64,000 nt of DNA. It comes from Thermoproteota archaeon (lineage in GTDB: Archaea; Thermoproteota; Thermoprotei_A; EX4484-217-1). The position numbers and the translations under genes are program-made. Numbering within the stretch: the stretch's first letter is position 1; the number at the start of each line of letters is the position of its first letter. Shown here piece by piece: positions 16,919-25,780 of the stretch. The stretch is from the NCBI GenBank assembly GCA_029258915.1, contig JAPDJU010000002.1:124001-188000 (forward strand). The letters are read 5' to 3'. A model generated the notes under the pieces. The model did no database searches, was not told the origin of the DNA, and worked only from the letters and a program-made list of their open reading frames with translations.

Positions 16919-17817
16919 TGGCGCACCTACTTATTTGTAATGAGTATGATTTAGACCTAACTATGTTCCCTTCATTTACATCATCACTATTCGATAAAGT
17001 AAGCAGAAACTATTGGATTAAAATACATGGTTCATTTAAAGGTTTAAAACTTAAATTTAATGGTAGATTTTTAGAAGCAAACATAGATAACATAGATGTA
17101 ATCAATACGCTTTCCGGCTTATGGTACGACCCAAAAGAACATCTACGCAGATTAAGTAGAAGTTTAAGGCAAAAAGTAGACCCTATAGTTGAAGTTTATG
17201 GGAAAGTGAGGCTTTCAATAAACCCTTACGATAAGGAACTCGTATTTTTAGCTACTGTTCTTTCTCAGAGAACAAATTATCATACCAATGTGGTAAAGTG
17301 GGTTAGACGTATAGCTTTACTTATGGAAAGAGGTATGGATATTAGGTCAGTAAATATGACAAGTTTTGGTAAAAGCTATCAGCTAAGGAGAGCTAATATA
17401 GTTGTTAAACAATGCATAGACCTAGTAAGGTTAGACTCAGCACTCAATATGGAAGATATTTGGAAAATTAAAAGAGAGCTTCTCAAATGCAAATTTGTAG
17501 GACCTAAGGTTGCTAATGCCTATTTAATGTTTACACGTAGAGCACCCTACATAGCTCCCATAGATGTACATTTCTTAAGATTCATAAGAAACCTGGGACT
17601 CTTAGAGTTTAAAAGAAAACCTTTGAAAAGCGTTTGCCAAAAATACACATGTAGTATTTGCACTTTTAAACATGAATGCGTAGAAGCATTAGTTATGAAA
17701 GAATTTAAAACGCTTTCATCATGGATTCAAACTGTAGCTTACGTTCACGATAAAGTCTATTGTGCGAAGAAGAAATGTAATGTATGCCCATTTAAGGATT
17801 TATGCGTAAGACTTTAG
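16918..17817 (+). CDS. HhH-GPD DNA glycosylase with two tandem four-cysteine motifs
   Basis: A 299-residue protein. A central HhH-GPD domain (about residues 85-230) contains SQRTNYHT, the hairpin KCKFVGPKVANAYL with lysine at the bifunctional-glycosylase position, and PIDVHFLRF with the catalytic aspartate. Cys240, 245, 248 and 254 follow, spaced C-x4-C-x2-C-x5-C. Cys282, 287, 290 and 296 repeat the same spacing at the very end. Endonuclease III-type enzymes normally carry one such [4Fe-4S] loop. The N-terminal 80 residues resemble the N-domain of OGG/AlkA-like enzymes. The ATG overlaps the permease stop (TAATG). The target lesion cannot be read from sequence. Confidence 0.8.
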   Translation: MAHLLICNEYDLDLTMFPSFTSSLFDKVSRNYWIKIHGSFKGLKLKFNGRFLEANIDNIDVINTLSGLWYDPKEHLRRLSRSLRQKVDPIVEVYGKVRLSINPYDKELVFLATVLSQRTNYHTNVVKWVRRIALLMERGMDIRSVNMTSFGKSYQLRRANIVVKQCIDLVRLDSALNMEDIWKIKRELLKCKFVGPKVANAYLMFTRRAPYIAPIDVHFLRFIRNLGLLEFKRKPLKSVCQKYTCSICTFKHECVEALVMKEFKTLSSWIQTVAYVHDKVYCAKKKCNVCPFKDLCVRL

Positions 17818-17819
17818 GT

Positions 17820-18587
17820 TTAAATAAGTTCTTCGGGAATATTGTTAGGACTATAAGCTAAACGTGGTTTTAAACCATGTTTTTTCATAAGCTTCACTAC
17901 ATGAGGATATAGGAAAACATATTCTGGCTCAAGTTCTTCAACTAATTCTTCATCTATCCTTCTAAGCTCTTCTGTAAGTCTTTCTAAGCTCTCTTTAGAA
18001 CTAAAACTCAACATGACAGCTGGATGCATAGAAACCCCAAAGTCTAATAGGTTTTTCAAGGCTTTGAGTTGAAGCTGGAAAGCTTCAGGGTTAGCACCTG
18101 TAAGTTTAGAAAATTCTTCAGGAGTACATCCTTTGAGAGAAACTCTCACATGTACATTTTTAAACCTTGAAATTTCCTTTGCATAATCTCTAAACGCTCC
18201 TAAAAGTATACCGTTCGTTTCTAAAATGAAAAGATAACTTGTTTTCTCGAAAAGTTCTAAAAGCTGTATTAAATGTCTTCTCCCTATGGTTGGTTCTCCA
18301 CCGCTAACTCTGAGTTGTCTATATCCTCTTCTTGAAGCAATGCTTGTAAGCCTCATATATACTTCTTTAGGTGAGTAAAAGTGTCCATATTTACCCATGT
18401 TATCTCTGGGTTTCCAGCTCCAGCAAAATTTGCATCTTAAATTACATCCTACACTATCAGCGGTAGCTATTCCACCGTACCATCGGCCTCCGCGAAATCT
18501 ATAATATTTTCTAAGCTGAAATTTTTCTTCATTACGAACCACAATTTTCCTTACTGCCTCAGTAATTCTCAATGGGTCATAATACAT
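17820..18587 (-). CDS. Radical SAM protein
   Basis: A 255-residue radical SAM enzyme. The cluster-binding motif is GCNLRCKFCW (C-x3-C-x2-C), the SAM-binding strand is RVSGGEPTIG, and ETNG and RVSLKG mark later strands of the partial barrel. There is no obvious auxiliary-cluster or SPASM cysteine set; the C-terminus is short and helical. The family resembles uncharacterised archaeal activating-enzyme-like proteins, and the substrate is unknown. It is convergent with the DNA glycosylase gene (2 bases apart) and starts only 27 bases from the divergent gene at 18615. Confidence 0.85.
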   Translation of the reverse strand: MYYDPLRITEAVRKIVVRNEEKFQLRKYYRFRGGRWYGGIATADSVGCNLRCKFCWSWKPRDNMGKYGHFYSPKEVYMRLTSIASRRGYRQLRVSGGEPTIGRRHLIQLLELFEKTSYLFILETNGILLGAFRDYAKEISRFKNVHVRVSLKGCTPEEFSKLTGANPEAFQLQLKALKNLLDFGVSMHPAVMLSFSSKESLERLTEELRRIDEELVEELEPEYVFLYPHVVKLMKKHGLKPRLAYSPNNIPEELI

Positions 18588-18614
18588 TATTTAGCAACAC
18601 CCATATATTTTCCG

Positions 18615-19565
18615 ATGCATTTTTTCCTTCCAGACAAATCTATTAAGGATATGTTAGAAATGAGTTTCGAAACAATAGCTGAAGCTGTAAATGTTAAACT
18701 AAATGTACCTAAGGGTACTCCTTACAGTTTCTACGATTCACCATATATTGGACATAGAAAAACAACTGCAGTAGATATTTACTTTAAAGATAGGGAAGCA
18801 CTATTACCTGTTAATGAAGCTAAAGTTAAGGAAATAAGGTGGTTTAATGCTCCAAAATATAGAGACGATGGATGGGAAAGGGAACCATTAATACTTTTTG
18901 AAATAAATGAAAACATAGTTCTCAAAGTACTCCATGTTAACCCTAAGGTTAATGTCGGTGAAAAATTCAGTTTGGGAGATTTTATAGGAGAATGTATTGT
19001 TTCAGGGTATTTATGCCCATGGAGCGATAGCCATGCTCATTTCGAAATAAGATCCTCAAAAGACCCTTACAGAGCTAGAGGAGCCTACACCCTAAATATA
19101 GAGCCAACGGTAAGCAAAATAAAAAATATCTGTCAAGTGAAATCAAACACGTTTACCATAGTTGAAATTAAAAAACATTATATATGGGTAAAACCGCATT
19201 ACAGAGAATCTTCATACTTAACTCCATTGACGGCTAAAATAGGTAATATCATAGGGTATGTTGATGCGGGTGTACCGCATTATGGAATGGGTGGTGTAAT
19301 TTTCAAAAATAATGTAAGTGGCAAGATTACGGAAGGTAATGAAGTAAAATGTAATAGTTCAAGCTTAGGCTATGTGGTTATTATTAATCCTTTAAGCGTG
19401 CTATTCATAGCACCCATTGAAGTGCTTATTAATGGAAGAAAAGTTAGAGGTATAGGAACATATATAAACGGAGAATATCTCAAAGTGATTCCAATAGAGA
19501 AGGAACCGTGGAAAGAAGGTGACGAAATACTATTAGAAACGAAAATAGCAGGGTTAAGCAAATGA
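18615..19565 (+). CDS. Hypothetical protein with M23 peptidase-like (duplicated hybrid motif) segment
   Basis: A 316-residue, beta-rich protein with no signal peptide. The segment VNVGEKFSLGDFIGECIVSG followed by SDSHAHFEIR resembles the LytM/M23 core, where H-x-H binds zinc. The upstream H-x8-D motif of active enzymes is not clear, so it may be a non-peptidase hybrid-motif protein. The C-terminal third holds repeated beta strands. Its TGA overlaps the ATG of the HAD gene, so the two are coupled. With only 27 bases to the divergent start there is little room for two promoters; a later start near MLEMSFETIAEAV is possible. Confidence 0.5.
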   Translation: MHFFLPDKSIKDMLEMSFETIAEAVNVKLNVPKGTPYSFYDSPYIGHRKTTAVDIYFKDREALLPVNEAKVKEIRWFNAPKYRDDGWEREPLILFEINENIVLKVLHVNPKVNVGEKFSLGDFIGECIVSGYLCPWSDSHAHFEIRSSKDPYRARGAYTLNIEPTVSKIKNICQVKSNTFTIVEIKKHYIWVKPHYRESSYLTPLTAKIGNIIGYVDAGVPHYGMGGVIFKNNVSGKITEGNEVKCNSSSLGYVVIINPLSVLFIAPIEVLINGRKVRGIGTYINGEYLKVIPIEKEPWKEGDEILLETKIAGLSK

Positions 19566-20293
19566 TAGAAGAGAAGAAAATAGAATTAATTGCTTTAGAC
19601 TACCATGGAACGCTATCGTTTAAGAAAGAAAGAGGCATTTGGAATGTAAGTCCGGACGTAGTAGAAGCACTTATTAGAGCTAAGAAGTACGGGTTAAAAT
19701 TAGCTATTTTAACCAGTGGTTCAGGGAAAACAGTCCCTGAGGATATAAGGTCTTTAAGCGATATCCTAGCTTTTGAAAATGGAACAGTATTTCTAGTTAA
19801 CAATAAGTGTATAATGTATAAGCCTAAAGAATGGGCTGAGATAAGGGAAATATTTCTATCGGAAAATGTAAAACCTAGGTCCATAGGAAAGGTAGTTATA
19901 GTCTATAGCGGTTCTTACATTAGAAGATTAGAAGAAATAATTATGAAGCACGGTTTACAAGACTACGTGGATACTATAAGAAACATCAATAGAGTAGTAA
20001 TAGCCCCTAAAAATAGTGGAAAAGATGTAGCCCTTAAAAGAATTAGAAAGATACTCAACATTAAGGGATTAGTTTTAGCCTTAGGTGATGGAGAAAACGA
20101 TGTAAAATTGCTTGAAGAAGCAGATATAGGCATTGCACCAGCAAATGCTGTTAAAGAAGTAAAGAGTGTAGCAGACTATATATGTGATGAAGCTAATGGC
20201 GAATGCGTTAAAAAAGTTATAAATGACATACTATCAACTAATGGAGTATTTGGTTCTCATTTAAGAAAACCTAAACATCTAAATATTAAATAA
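19562..20293 (+). CDS. HAD-superfamily hydrolase (Cof/SPP-like) with variant motif I
   Basis: A 243-residue HAD protein. Motif I is ALDYHGTLS, where the usual second aspartate is replaced by histidine. Motif II is ILTSGSG, motif III is GKDVALKRI and motif IV is LGDGENDVKLLEEADIGIA. The C2-type cap and GDGENDVKLL motif match Cof, sucrose-6-phosphate phosphatase and phosphoglycolate phosphatase relatives. The first aspartate (nucleophile) is intact; the missing general acid may lower or change activity. The start ATG overlaps the stop of the previous gene. Mannosyl-3-phosphoglycerate phosphatase was considered because mpgS is in the window, but its typical motifs are not seen. Confidence 0.75.
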   Translation: MIEEKKIELIALDYHGTLSFKKERGIWNVSPDVVEALIRAKKYGLKLAILTSGSGKTVPEDIRSLSDILAFENGTVFLVNNKCIMYKPKEWAEIREIFLSENVKPRSIGKVVIVYSGSYIRRLEEIIMKHGLQDYVDTIRNINRVVIAPKNSGKDVALKRIRKILNIKGLVLALGDGENDVKLLEEADIGIAPANAVKEVKSVADYICDEANGECVKKVINDILSTNGVFGSHLRKPKHLNIK

Positions 20294-20333
20294 AGTCTGA
20301 AACTAAATTATTATTGAAAAACAGCATTCAGGA

Positions 20334-21902
20334 TTGGACGATATGAGATCGGCGTTGCTGCTCATATCGGTGCTTATACTTGCTACAGTAATACTTAGTA
20401 CACCTAATGAAATACTTATAAACTATGTATTAAAACAAAGCACAGGAGTTAGTGTTCCATCAGAACAATATCAAATGCTACCTTATGTTGAACCTAAACA
20501 AGCTGAATATAGAGAAAACATTGTTGCTACAGCAACAGGAGGTTCAAGATATCTTAGACTAATAGCACTTGATGTATATACCGGTAAAGGATGGACTATT
20601 TCAGAAGTATCTTTAGAAAAGTATACGAAAACAACAATTATAGCATATAAGAGAGGATCGTTTGAAGACTTTGAAATTGTTCTTAGACTTAATGTTAATA
20701 GAATTCCTAAACTAGGAGAATTTTACCTAATACCCTATCCTCAACCAATGATTGTTCCTGAAGGGGTATTATATATTAAAGCACCTTATGAAATATTTTA
20801 TGAACCCTCAGGTATGTTTTTTGGTAGCTTAAATTTAACGAGGGAATTAATTTTCGGACTTATACCTTCTGATGTTTATCCTAGAAGTATGCTCATAGTT
20901 TCTAGGCTGGAAGTAAAGGAAATAATTAAGGCAACTAATAAAACTCAAAGCGACTGGATTAAAGAACATACTTTAAGCATATCACCTAAAGTACGTGTTT
21001 TATCTAAAGAAATATATTCCCTATTTGAAAATAGAACTTTAGCTGAGTTACTATTATATATTGATAGTTATCTAAAAACAAATACAAAATATTCTAAAGA
21101 AGACGTTGAAATACCCCCAGGCAAAGACCTTGTAGAATATTTTCTATTTGAAAAAAAGAAAGGTACATGCGTACATTACGCTAGTGCAGTTGCCATAATT
21201 TTAAGACTTATGGGCTTTAAAACAAGAGTTGTTGTTGGATATTTAGGTGAAGCATTAGAAAATGGAACAATAGTTTATAAAGAGCCAGGGCATATGTGGA
21301 TGGAATTATTAATACCTGGAGTAGGATGGGTTCCTTATGATCCTTCGCCTGGGGTACCTACCATCAGCGAAACTTTTAGAAGAACTTTAAGGATAGCATT
21401 AGAAAACATAGCTATTGTGGAGGGCAATTTCTCCATTATAAGAACCAAAAAAGGTATGAGAATAAAATTCAAAAAACTTGAATTTGAAAATGAAACATAT
21501 CAATTGCCAAGTCCGAAAGAAGAATTGCTAACAACTATAAGCATGGAGATGTGGGATATTATTCCTTACTTAATAATAGGATACATAGTTTTCACATATT
21601 CTACATCGGACATAAGATCTATAATTAAGGATATTTTCAAGGCCCATAGGAGAGCAGGTAATGTAGGTGATAAGTTTAGGAAAATACTTGAAAAAATAGG
21701 GAAAAAGCATGGGCTGATTATAAGTGATTATGAAACACCTAGAGAAGCTGTAGAGAAAGTGATTACACGTATAAATAATCTTAGCATTAAAAACATTTTA
21801 AGAGAAGTTCTTAAAGCATATGAAGATTTCAGCTATGGAAAAGGCAGTGTAAAGGAGTTCTATAAGAAACTTAGAGAACTAGTGAAGCAGAGGATGGAAT
21901 AA
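20334..21902 (+). CDS. Membrane-bound transglutaminase-like protein (TgpA/DUF4129 type)
   Basis: A 522-residue protein with an N-terminal membrane segment, an extracytoplasmic domain and a transglutaminase core. The triad residues are Cys in KGTCVHYASAVAIILR, His in EPGHMWMELL and Asp in VPYDPSPG. After a second membrane segment (about residues 405-425) comes a helical cytoplasmic tail like DUF4129. In bacteria and archaea such proteins are encoded with DUF58 and MoxR genes, as here. The operon's role is unknown, but a cell-surface or envelope function is usual. The TTG at 20334 or the ATG three codons later may start it. The next gene follows almost directly. Confidence 0.85.
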   Translation: MDDMRSALLLISVLILATVILSTPNEILINYVLKQSTGVSVPSEQYQMLPYVEPKQAEYRENIVATATGGSRYLRLIALDVYTGKGWTISEVSLEKYTKTTIIAYKRGSFEDFEIVLRLNVNRIPKLGEFYLIPYPQPMIVPEGVLYIKAPYEIFYEPSGMFFGSLNLTRELIFGLIPSDVYPRSMLIVSRLEVKEIIKATNKTQSDWIKEHTLSISPKVRVLSKEIYSLFENRTLAELLLYIDSYLKTNTKYSKEDVEIPPGKDLVEYFLFEKKKGTCVHYASAVAIILRLMGFKTRVVVGYLGEALENGTIVYKEPGHMWMELLIPGVGWVPYDPSPGVPTISETFRRTLRIALENIAIVEGNFSIIRTKKGMRIKFKKLEFENETYQLPSPKEELLTTISMEMWDIIPYLIIGYIVFTYSTSDIRSIIKDIFKAHRRAGNVGDKFRKILEKIGKKHGLIISDYETPREAVEKVITRINNLSIKNILREVLKAYEDFSYGKGSVKEFYKKLRELVKQRME

Positions 21903-21920
21903 ATGATTATAGGAGGATTT

Positions 21921-22229
21921 ATGCTTGAAATTTTAATTCTTATAGTTTTATCCGCATTATTGCTAGCAATTATTAGAAGTATAAGCATAGAAAATTTACC
22001 GTTATTAATGGAAAGAATTCATATTATCTATAACGACAAGGTAATGTACCTAGAGGAAGCTTTGCTCCACCGTATTTCTAAGGAGCTCTTAGTATTAAAT
22101 AGATTTAAACAGATTAAACTGGTAGCTACATTAGTTAAACTAAAGAAAGCAGTTGAAAATCAGAGAGATTATGTTATTCTTGGAAGAATGTACGAGAAAA
22201 TAAACACTATGTTAAGTGAGAAAAAATGA
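21921..22229 (+). CDS. Small membrane-anchored protein in the transglutaminase/DUF58 operon
   Basis: About 102 residues from the ATG at 21921, which has a strong SD (aggagg) seven bases upstream; an earlier ATG at 21903 lacks one. One N-terminal membrane segment (EILILIVLSALLLAII) is followed by a helical, charged domain without recognisable motifs. Its stop overlaps the ATG of the DUF58 gene (ATGA). It probably works with its neighbours. No family recognised. Confidence 0.6.
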   Translation: MLEILILIVLSALLLAIIRSISIENLPLLMERIHIIYNDKVMYLEEALLHRISKELLVLNRFKQIKLVATLVKLKKAVENQRDYVILGRMYEKINTMLSEKK

Positions 22230-23413
22230 TATACGTTACCGATAAAACTAAAAAAATTATTTTAAGCTCAGCAATCATATTGCTCCTAACATTCACTATG
22301 TATCCTTCAATGATTACTGCTGTTCTACCTTCAGCTGTAATACTCTTTCTGGCAATTATACTAATTACATTTAAACCTAAAATCTCAGTTACATCTTACG
22401 TAACTCCTGAAACAATTAATTTTAAAGAATATGCTGAAGTATACATTAAAATAAAGAGCTCCAAGCAAATATATGTTGAAATATATGATGAATTTCCTAA
22501 AACAGTTGAAATAATAGAAGGAAAACCATGCTATAAAGGTGTAGTAAGTGAAGGAGAACATATAGAGTTTAAGTATTTAGTAACTCCTTTAACTCCAGGA
22601 ATTCATGCCTGGAACATTTTGCGAATTCATGCGAGAGATAGTTTAAATCTCTTTGAAACGATTTTATCTTACGATATTCCTAGAAAGCTAAGTGTAAAAA
22701 TACCTAAAACTTATGCTAAACCATCCTATGGCGCTTTAAGATATAGAACTTTAGGTTTTAAGGAACACTATGAACCGCTATTTGACAAAGTAAAAGCTTA
22801 TTCTCCCGGCGTCAGTTTAAAACAGGTAATTCCAAGAAGCATATTGATACCTGGAGGGCTTCGTGTAAAAAGCTTCATTAGTGAAACATACGGTAAAACA
22901 TTGAAGCCACGGGAAATAAGAATCATTCCAGTGTTCAGTAAAGATCTGGTATTAAAATTTCAGAGAACCTACAGTTTACTTCTTCATATAATTTATAGTC
23001 TTTATATGGAAGGCCTTATCCGAGGCTATCTAATTAACATAGTAACGCCCAGCGGTTTAAGATCTGTAACCAGTTTTAACGATATTAATAAGAACTTAGA
23101 AGAACTTAGAAAATACTCTGAAGAAGAAATAGCAAGTGTTTTGAGAAAACGTATTGAGGGAGTAATGGTTATCGATTACACCCTATTTACTAGGTTTTAC
23201 AATCTAATAAGACAATCGGAATCGCATGTTCTTATAATTATGCCTATTCCCGACTACTACGAATTACTCGCTGAAATACCCGGTATATGCACGCTGTTAA
23301 ACGAGATAAGTAAGGAAAATATGAGAAAAATTTACACAGCCAAAACCAAAGGGAGAATCTACATTATTTCACATTCTACAGATCTGAACAACTTCGTAAG
23401 GGAATGTTTATGA
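22226..23413 (+). CDS. DUF58-like membrane protein
   Basis: A 395-residue protein with two N-terminal membrane segments (about residues 10-50), a beta domain (about 55-160) and a C-terminal domain. YSPGVSLKQVIPRSILIPGGLRVK replaces the usual YxxGDDxRxIDW motif of DUF58, so the match is diverged. Position between a transglutaminase-like gene and a membrane-protein gene, with moxR nearby, supports the assignment. In other systems DUF58 proteins resemble von Willebrand A-fold proteins and are thought to be MoxR clients. It overlaps the next gene by 10 bases. Confidence 0.65.
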   Translation: MIYVTDKTKKIILSSAIILLLTFTMYPSMITAVLPSAVILFLAIILITFKPKISVTSYVTPETINFKEYAEVYIKIKSSKQIYVEIYDEFPKTVEIIEGKPCYKGVVSEGEHIEFKYLVTPLTPGIHAWNILRIHARDSLNLFETILSYDIPRKLSVKIPKTYAKPSYGALRYRTLGFKEHYEPLFDKVKAYSPGVSLKQVIPRSILIPGGLRVKSFISETYGKTLKPREIRIIPVFSKDLVLKFQRTYSLLLHIIYSLYMEGLIRGYLINIVTPSGLRSVTSFNDINKNLEELRKYSEEEIASVLRKRIEGVMVIDYTLFTRFYNLIRQSESHVLIIMPIPDYYELLAEIPGICTLLNEISKENMRKIYTAKTKGRIYIISHSTDLNNFVRECL

Positions 23414-24027
23414 AGAATAGTTACGACTACTTCATGTTAGTTATTTCAAGCATGTTGCCTGCGCTATATATTGCTGAAACACTAGTGGAAAATGTTCTCT
23501 ATAGTCTACTATGTATAATCTATTTTGCTGCATCATCGTACACTGTACTTAGCGGGAATACTAAGTTATACGTGCTTCTGCTACTTATAGGGTTCATATT
23601 TTCCATGTATAAAACAATGTACTTTCCCTTAGTCCTATCATTATGGCTGCTTTCGCAAATATTTTCCAGAAAACCATACTTAGTACTGCTTGGTTCAGGA
23701 TTTGCTTACGCTATTTTGTTAAAAGCTAAAGCAATGGGTTTAGAAAGTAGCTTAGCACCATGTAGTTTCATAATTTTAAACTTAAATCTAAACTATCTTG
23801 AACTTTCTCTCGTTTTACTAGGTCTTATATCTGTAATTGCTGTTGCTTTTACTGCTGACATAGGTCATTTTGAAGTAGGTGGTTTAGCTCAAAACTTAGC
23901 TTTAATAGTTATTGTAGAAGCTGTTTTAATAGCTATTTCATGGGTTAACGTTTTAACTTCAGTTGTAACAATTTATGGTATTTCAATAGTTTTACTTATT
24001 AGAACTATTGAAAAGTATAAGACGTAG
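23404..24027 (+). CDS. Polytopic membrane protein, end of the DUF58 operon
   Basis: A 207-residue hydrophobic protein with about six membrane segments and very few charged residues. It has no named family. The start (ATG at 23404 or the next ATG two codons later) lies inside the end of the DUF58 gene, so translation is coupled. It ends three bases before the stop of convergent moxR. It is probably the membrane platform of the transglutaminase/DUF58 system; this is inferred from context only. Confidence 0.55.
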   Translation: MFMKNSYDYFMLVISSMLPALYIAETLVENVLYSLLCIIYFAASSYTVLSGNTKLYVLLLLIGFIFSMYKTMYFPLVLSLWLLSQIFSRKPYLVLLGSGFAYAILLKAKAMGLESSLAPCSFIILNLNLNYLELSLVLLGLISVIAVAFTADIGHFEVGGLAQNLALIVIVEAVLIAISWVNVLTSVVTIYGISIVLLIRTIEKYKT

Positions 24028-24030
24028 AAA

Positions 24031-24993
24031 TTACCAGGGAACTTTTACTTTTCCTAAAACTTCATCGTTTATCATACTCACTATTTTCGTGTACTTTTCT
24101 TCTGGAGTTATAAAACTGGCTATTCTAGGGCTTAATTTTATTCTATGCCATAAAACATACGGAGTAAGGTACTTTATATCATCTGGAATAACATATTTTC
24201 TTCCACGAATTGCTGCAAGCGCTTTAGCCGTTCTTAAAAGGATTACCGATGTTCTTGGTGAAACGCCTAAAACTATTTCAGGCATTTCTCTTGTTTTTCT
24301 AACTATCTCTACTATGTATTTCATAATTTTCTCTTCAACATGGATCTCTGAAGACTCAGCTATTGCTTTTAAAAGTTCCTCCTTAGAAATAATGGGTTCT
24401 ATTTTGGGTTCTAAGCCCTTCAACTCATGATCTTTAGCTAGAATACTAAGTTCTACATCAGGGCTAGGGTAACTTACACTTATAGCTAGGCTAAATCGGT
24501 CAATTTGTGTTTCTGGTAAGGGAAATACACCTTCGGTTTCCCAAGGATTTTGCGTAGCTATTACCAAGAAGGGATCAGGTAATTTATGCGTGTCTCCTTC
24601 TATTGTTACATGTCTTTCCTGCATGGCCTCTAATAATGCGCTTTGCGTTTTCGGGGAAGCTCTATTTATTTCATCTATTAAAACTATATTTGCAAATATT
24701 GGTCCTAAGACTAGTCTTAAATCGCCTGTTTTAGGATCTATAATTTTTGCCCCAATAATATCCGCAGGTATCATGTCAGGTGTCATCTGTATTCTTTTAA
24801 ATGTTAAGCCTAGAGCTTCTGCGAAGAGCTTGGCCATAAGTGTTTTAGCTGTTCCAGGAGGCCCTTCTATTAGCATATGCCCTCTGCTTAGAAGTGTTAC
24901 TGTCATAAGCTCTAATTCCTTAAACCTATCTATGACATATTTGCCAACAATTTTCTCTATTTTTTCAAATATTTTTTGCGAAAGTGTGGACAA
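24031..24993 (-). CDS. MoxR-family AAA+ ATPase
   Basis: A 320-residue AAA+ ATPase of the MoxR branch. Walker A is GPPGTAKT, Walker B is VLIDEINRASPKTQSALLEAMQE, sensor I is VIATQNPWETEG and the arginine-finger region is PLPETQIDRF. The C-terminal helical lid has VSPRTSVILLRTAKALAAIRGR. MoxR ATPases act as chaperones for DUF58 or VWA-domain proteins; here it faces the DUF58 operon tail-to-tail and not within it. It is co-oriented with, and three bases downstream of, the flavoprotein gene. Confidence 0.92.
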   Translation of the reverse strand: MSTLSQKIFEKIEKIVGKYVIDRFKELELMTVTLLSRGHMLIEGPPGTAKTLMAKLFAEALGLTFKRIQMTPDMIPADIIGAKIIDPKTGDLRLVLGPIFANIVLIDEINRASPKTQSALLEAMQERHVTIEGDTHKLPDPFLVIATQNPWETEGVFPLPETQIDRFSLAISVSYPSPDVELSILAKDHELKGLEPKIEPIISKEELLKAIAESSEIHVEEKIMKYIVEIVRKTREMPEIVLGVSPRTSVILLRTAKALAAIRGRKYVIPDDIKYLTPYVLWHRIKLSPRIASFITPEEKYTKIVSMINDEVLGKVKVPW

Positions 24994-24996
24994 TGC

Positions 24997-25716
24997 TTAT
25001 TCCCGCATAAGCTTTGTTATTACTTGTATTCTTTCTCTAAATATTTTCTCCCTGTTGTCTTTAATTACTTTCTTTACCTCGCTCTTAACTTTAGGGATCC
25101 ATTCTTTTAGCTTCACATCGAACCATATGTTTTTAAAGTCTTTCACTAACCTAGCCATTAATGTGACCGATCTGCCAACATTAGCAGCCTCAAGTAAGGT
25201 CTCTTCATCATCCATGACATCATCCTTCTGATTAAAGAAGGATGATGCAAAAGGTGGTATTATGAAGCCCATAGAGTTAAGCGTAGCATACATTAATGAA
25301 ATTAGCTGTATTTCACCGCTATCATTACCTACAGCTATAATGCCCGCAACCTTACCTTCAACCCAGCTTCTACCATCAATGAAAACCATATTTTCTAATG
25401 CTGTTAACCTATCTATAACCCTTTTAATTATTGCTGATGGAGCATACCAGTATATTGGAGTTGCAAAAATCACACCATCCGCTTTAAGTATTTTATCATA
25501 GATTGCTTTCATATCATCCTCTATAACACACGGATACCTACATGAAAGAGGTTCATCAGTCAAGCAACCAATGCAGTCTTTAATATCGTATTCATAAAGG
25601 TTAATAAGCTCAGTTTCTGCTCCGGTTTTTTCTGAAGCTTTTAAGGCTATTTTTAACAATTTATATGTATTACCATAGGTCCTCGGCGAACCATTTAAGC
25701 CTAGAATATAAACCAT
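24997..25716 (-). CDS. Flavodoxin-like NAD(P)H/FMN oxidoreductase (iron-sulfur flavoprotein family)
   Basis: About 239 residues from the ATG at 25716, preceded by a good SD (aggtggg); longer readings start in a non-homologous stretch. The N-terminus ILGLNGSPRTYGNT binds FMN phosphate. DIKDCIGCLTD gives a compact C-x2-C pair and ATPIYWYAPSAIIKRVIDR is the conserved flavin loop. This is the NADPH-dependent FMN reductase/ISF family used in redox stress or electron-carrier reactions. A full four-cysteine ISF cluster motif is not certain. moxR follows after three bases, so the two may be co-transcribed. Confidence 0.82.
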   Translation of the reverse strand: MVYILGLNGSPRTYGNTYKLLKIALKASEKTGAETELINLYEYDIKDCIGCLTDEPLSCRYPCVIEDDMKAIYDKILKADGVIFATPIYWYAPSAIIKRVIDRLTALENMVFIDGRSWVEGKVAGIIAVGNDSGEIQLISLMYATLNSMGFIIPPFASSFFNQKDDVMDDEETLLEAANVGRSVTLMARLVKDFKNIWFDVKLKEWIPKVKSEVKKVIKDNREKIFRERIQVITKLMRE

Positions 25717-25780
25717 GATCCCACCTAAATTATGTCTCTTTTGAAAATTATTGTTAATTGTTAATTTATAATTACCAGTT

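Noticed and set aside
19562-20293. Mannosyl-3-phosphoglycerate phosphatase partner of mpgS
   Set aside because: Size fits, but motif I and the cap region look like Cof/SPP proteins with a variant motif, and the gene is 9 kb from mpgS.
24008-24430. Plus-strand ORF of 140 codons opposite moxR
   Set aside because: It lies antisense to strongly conserved MoxR motifs and has no recognisable protein features.
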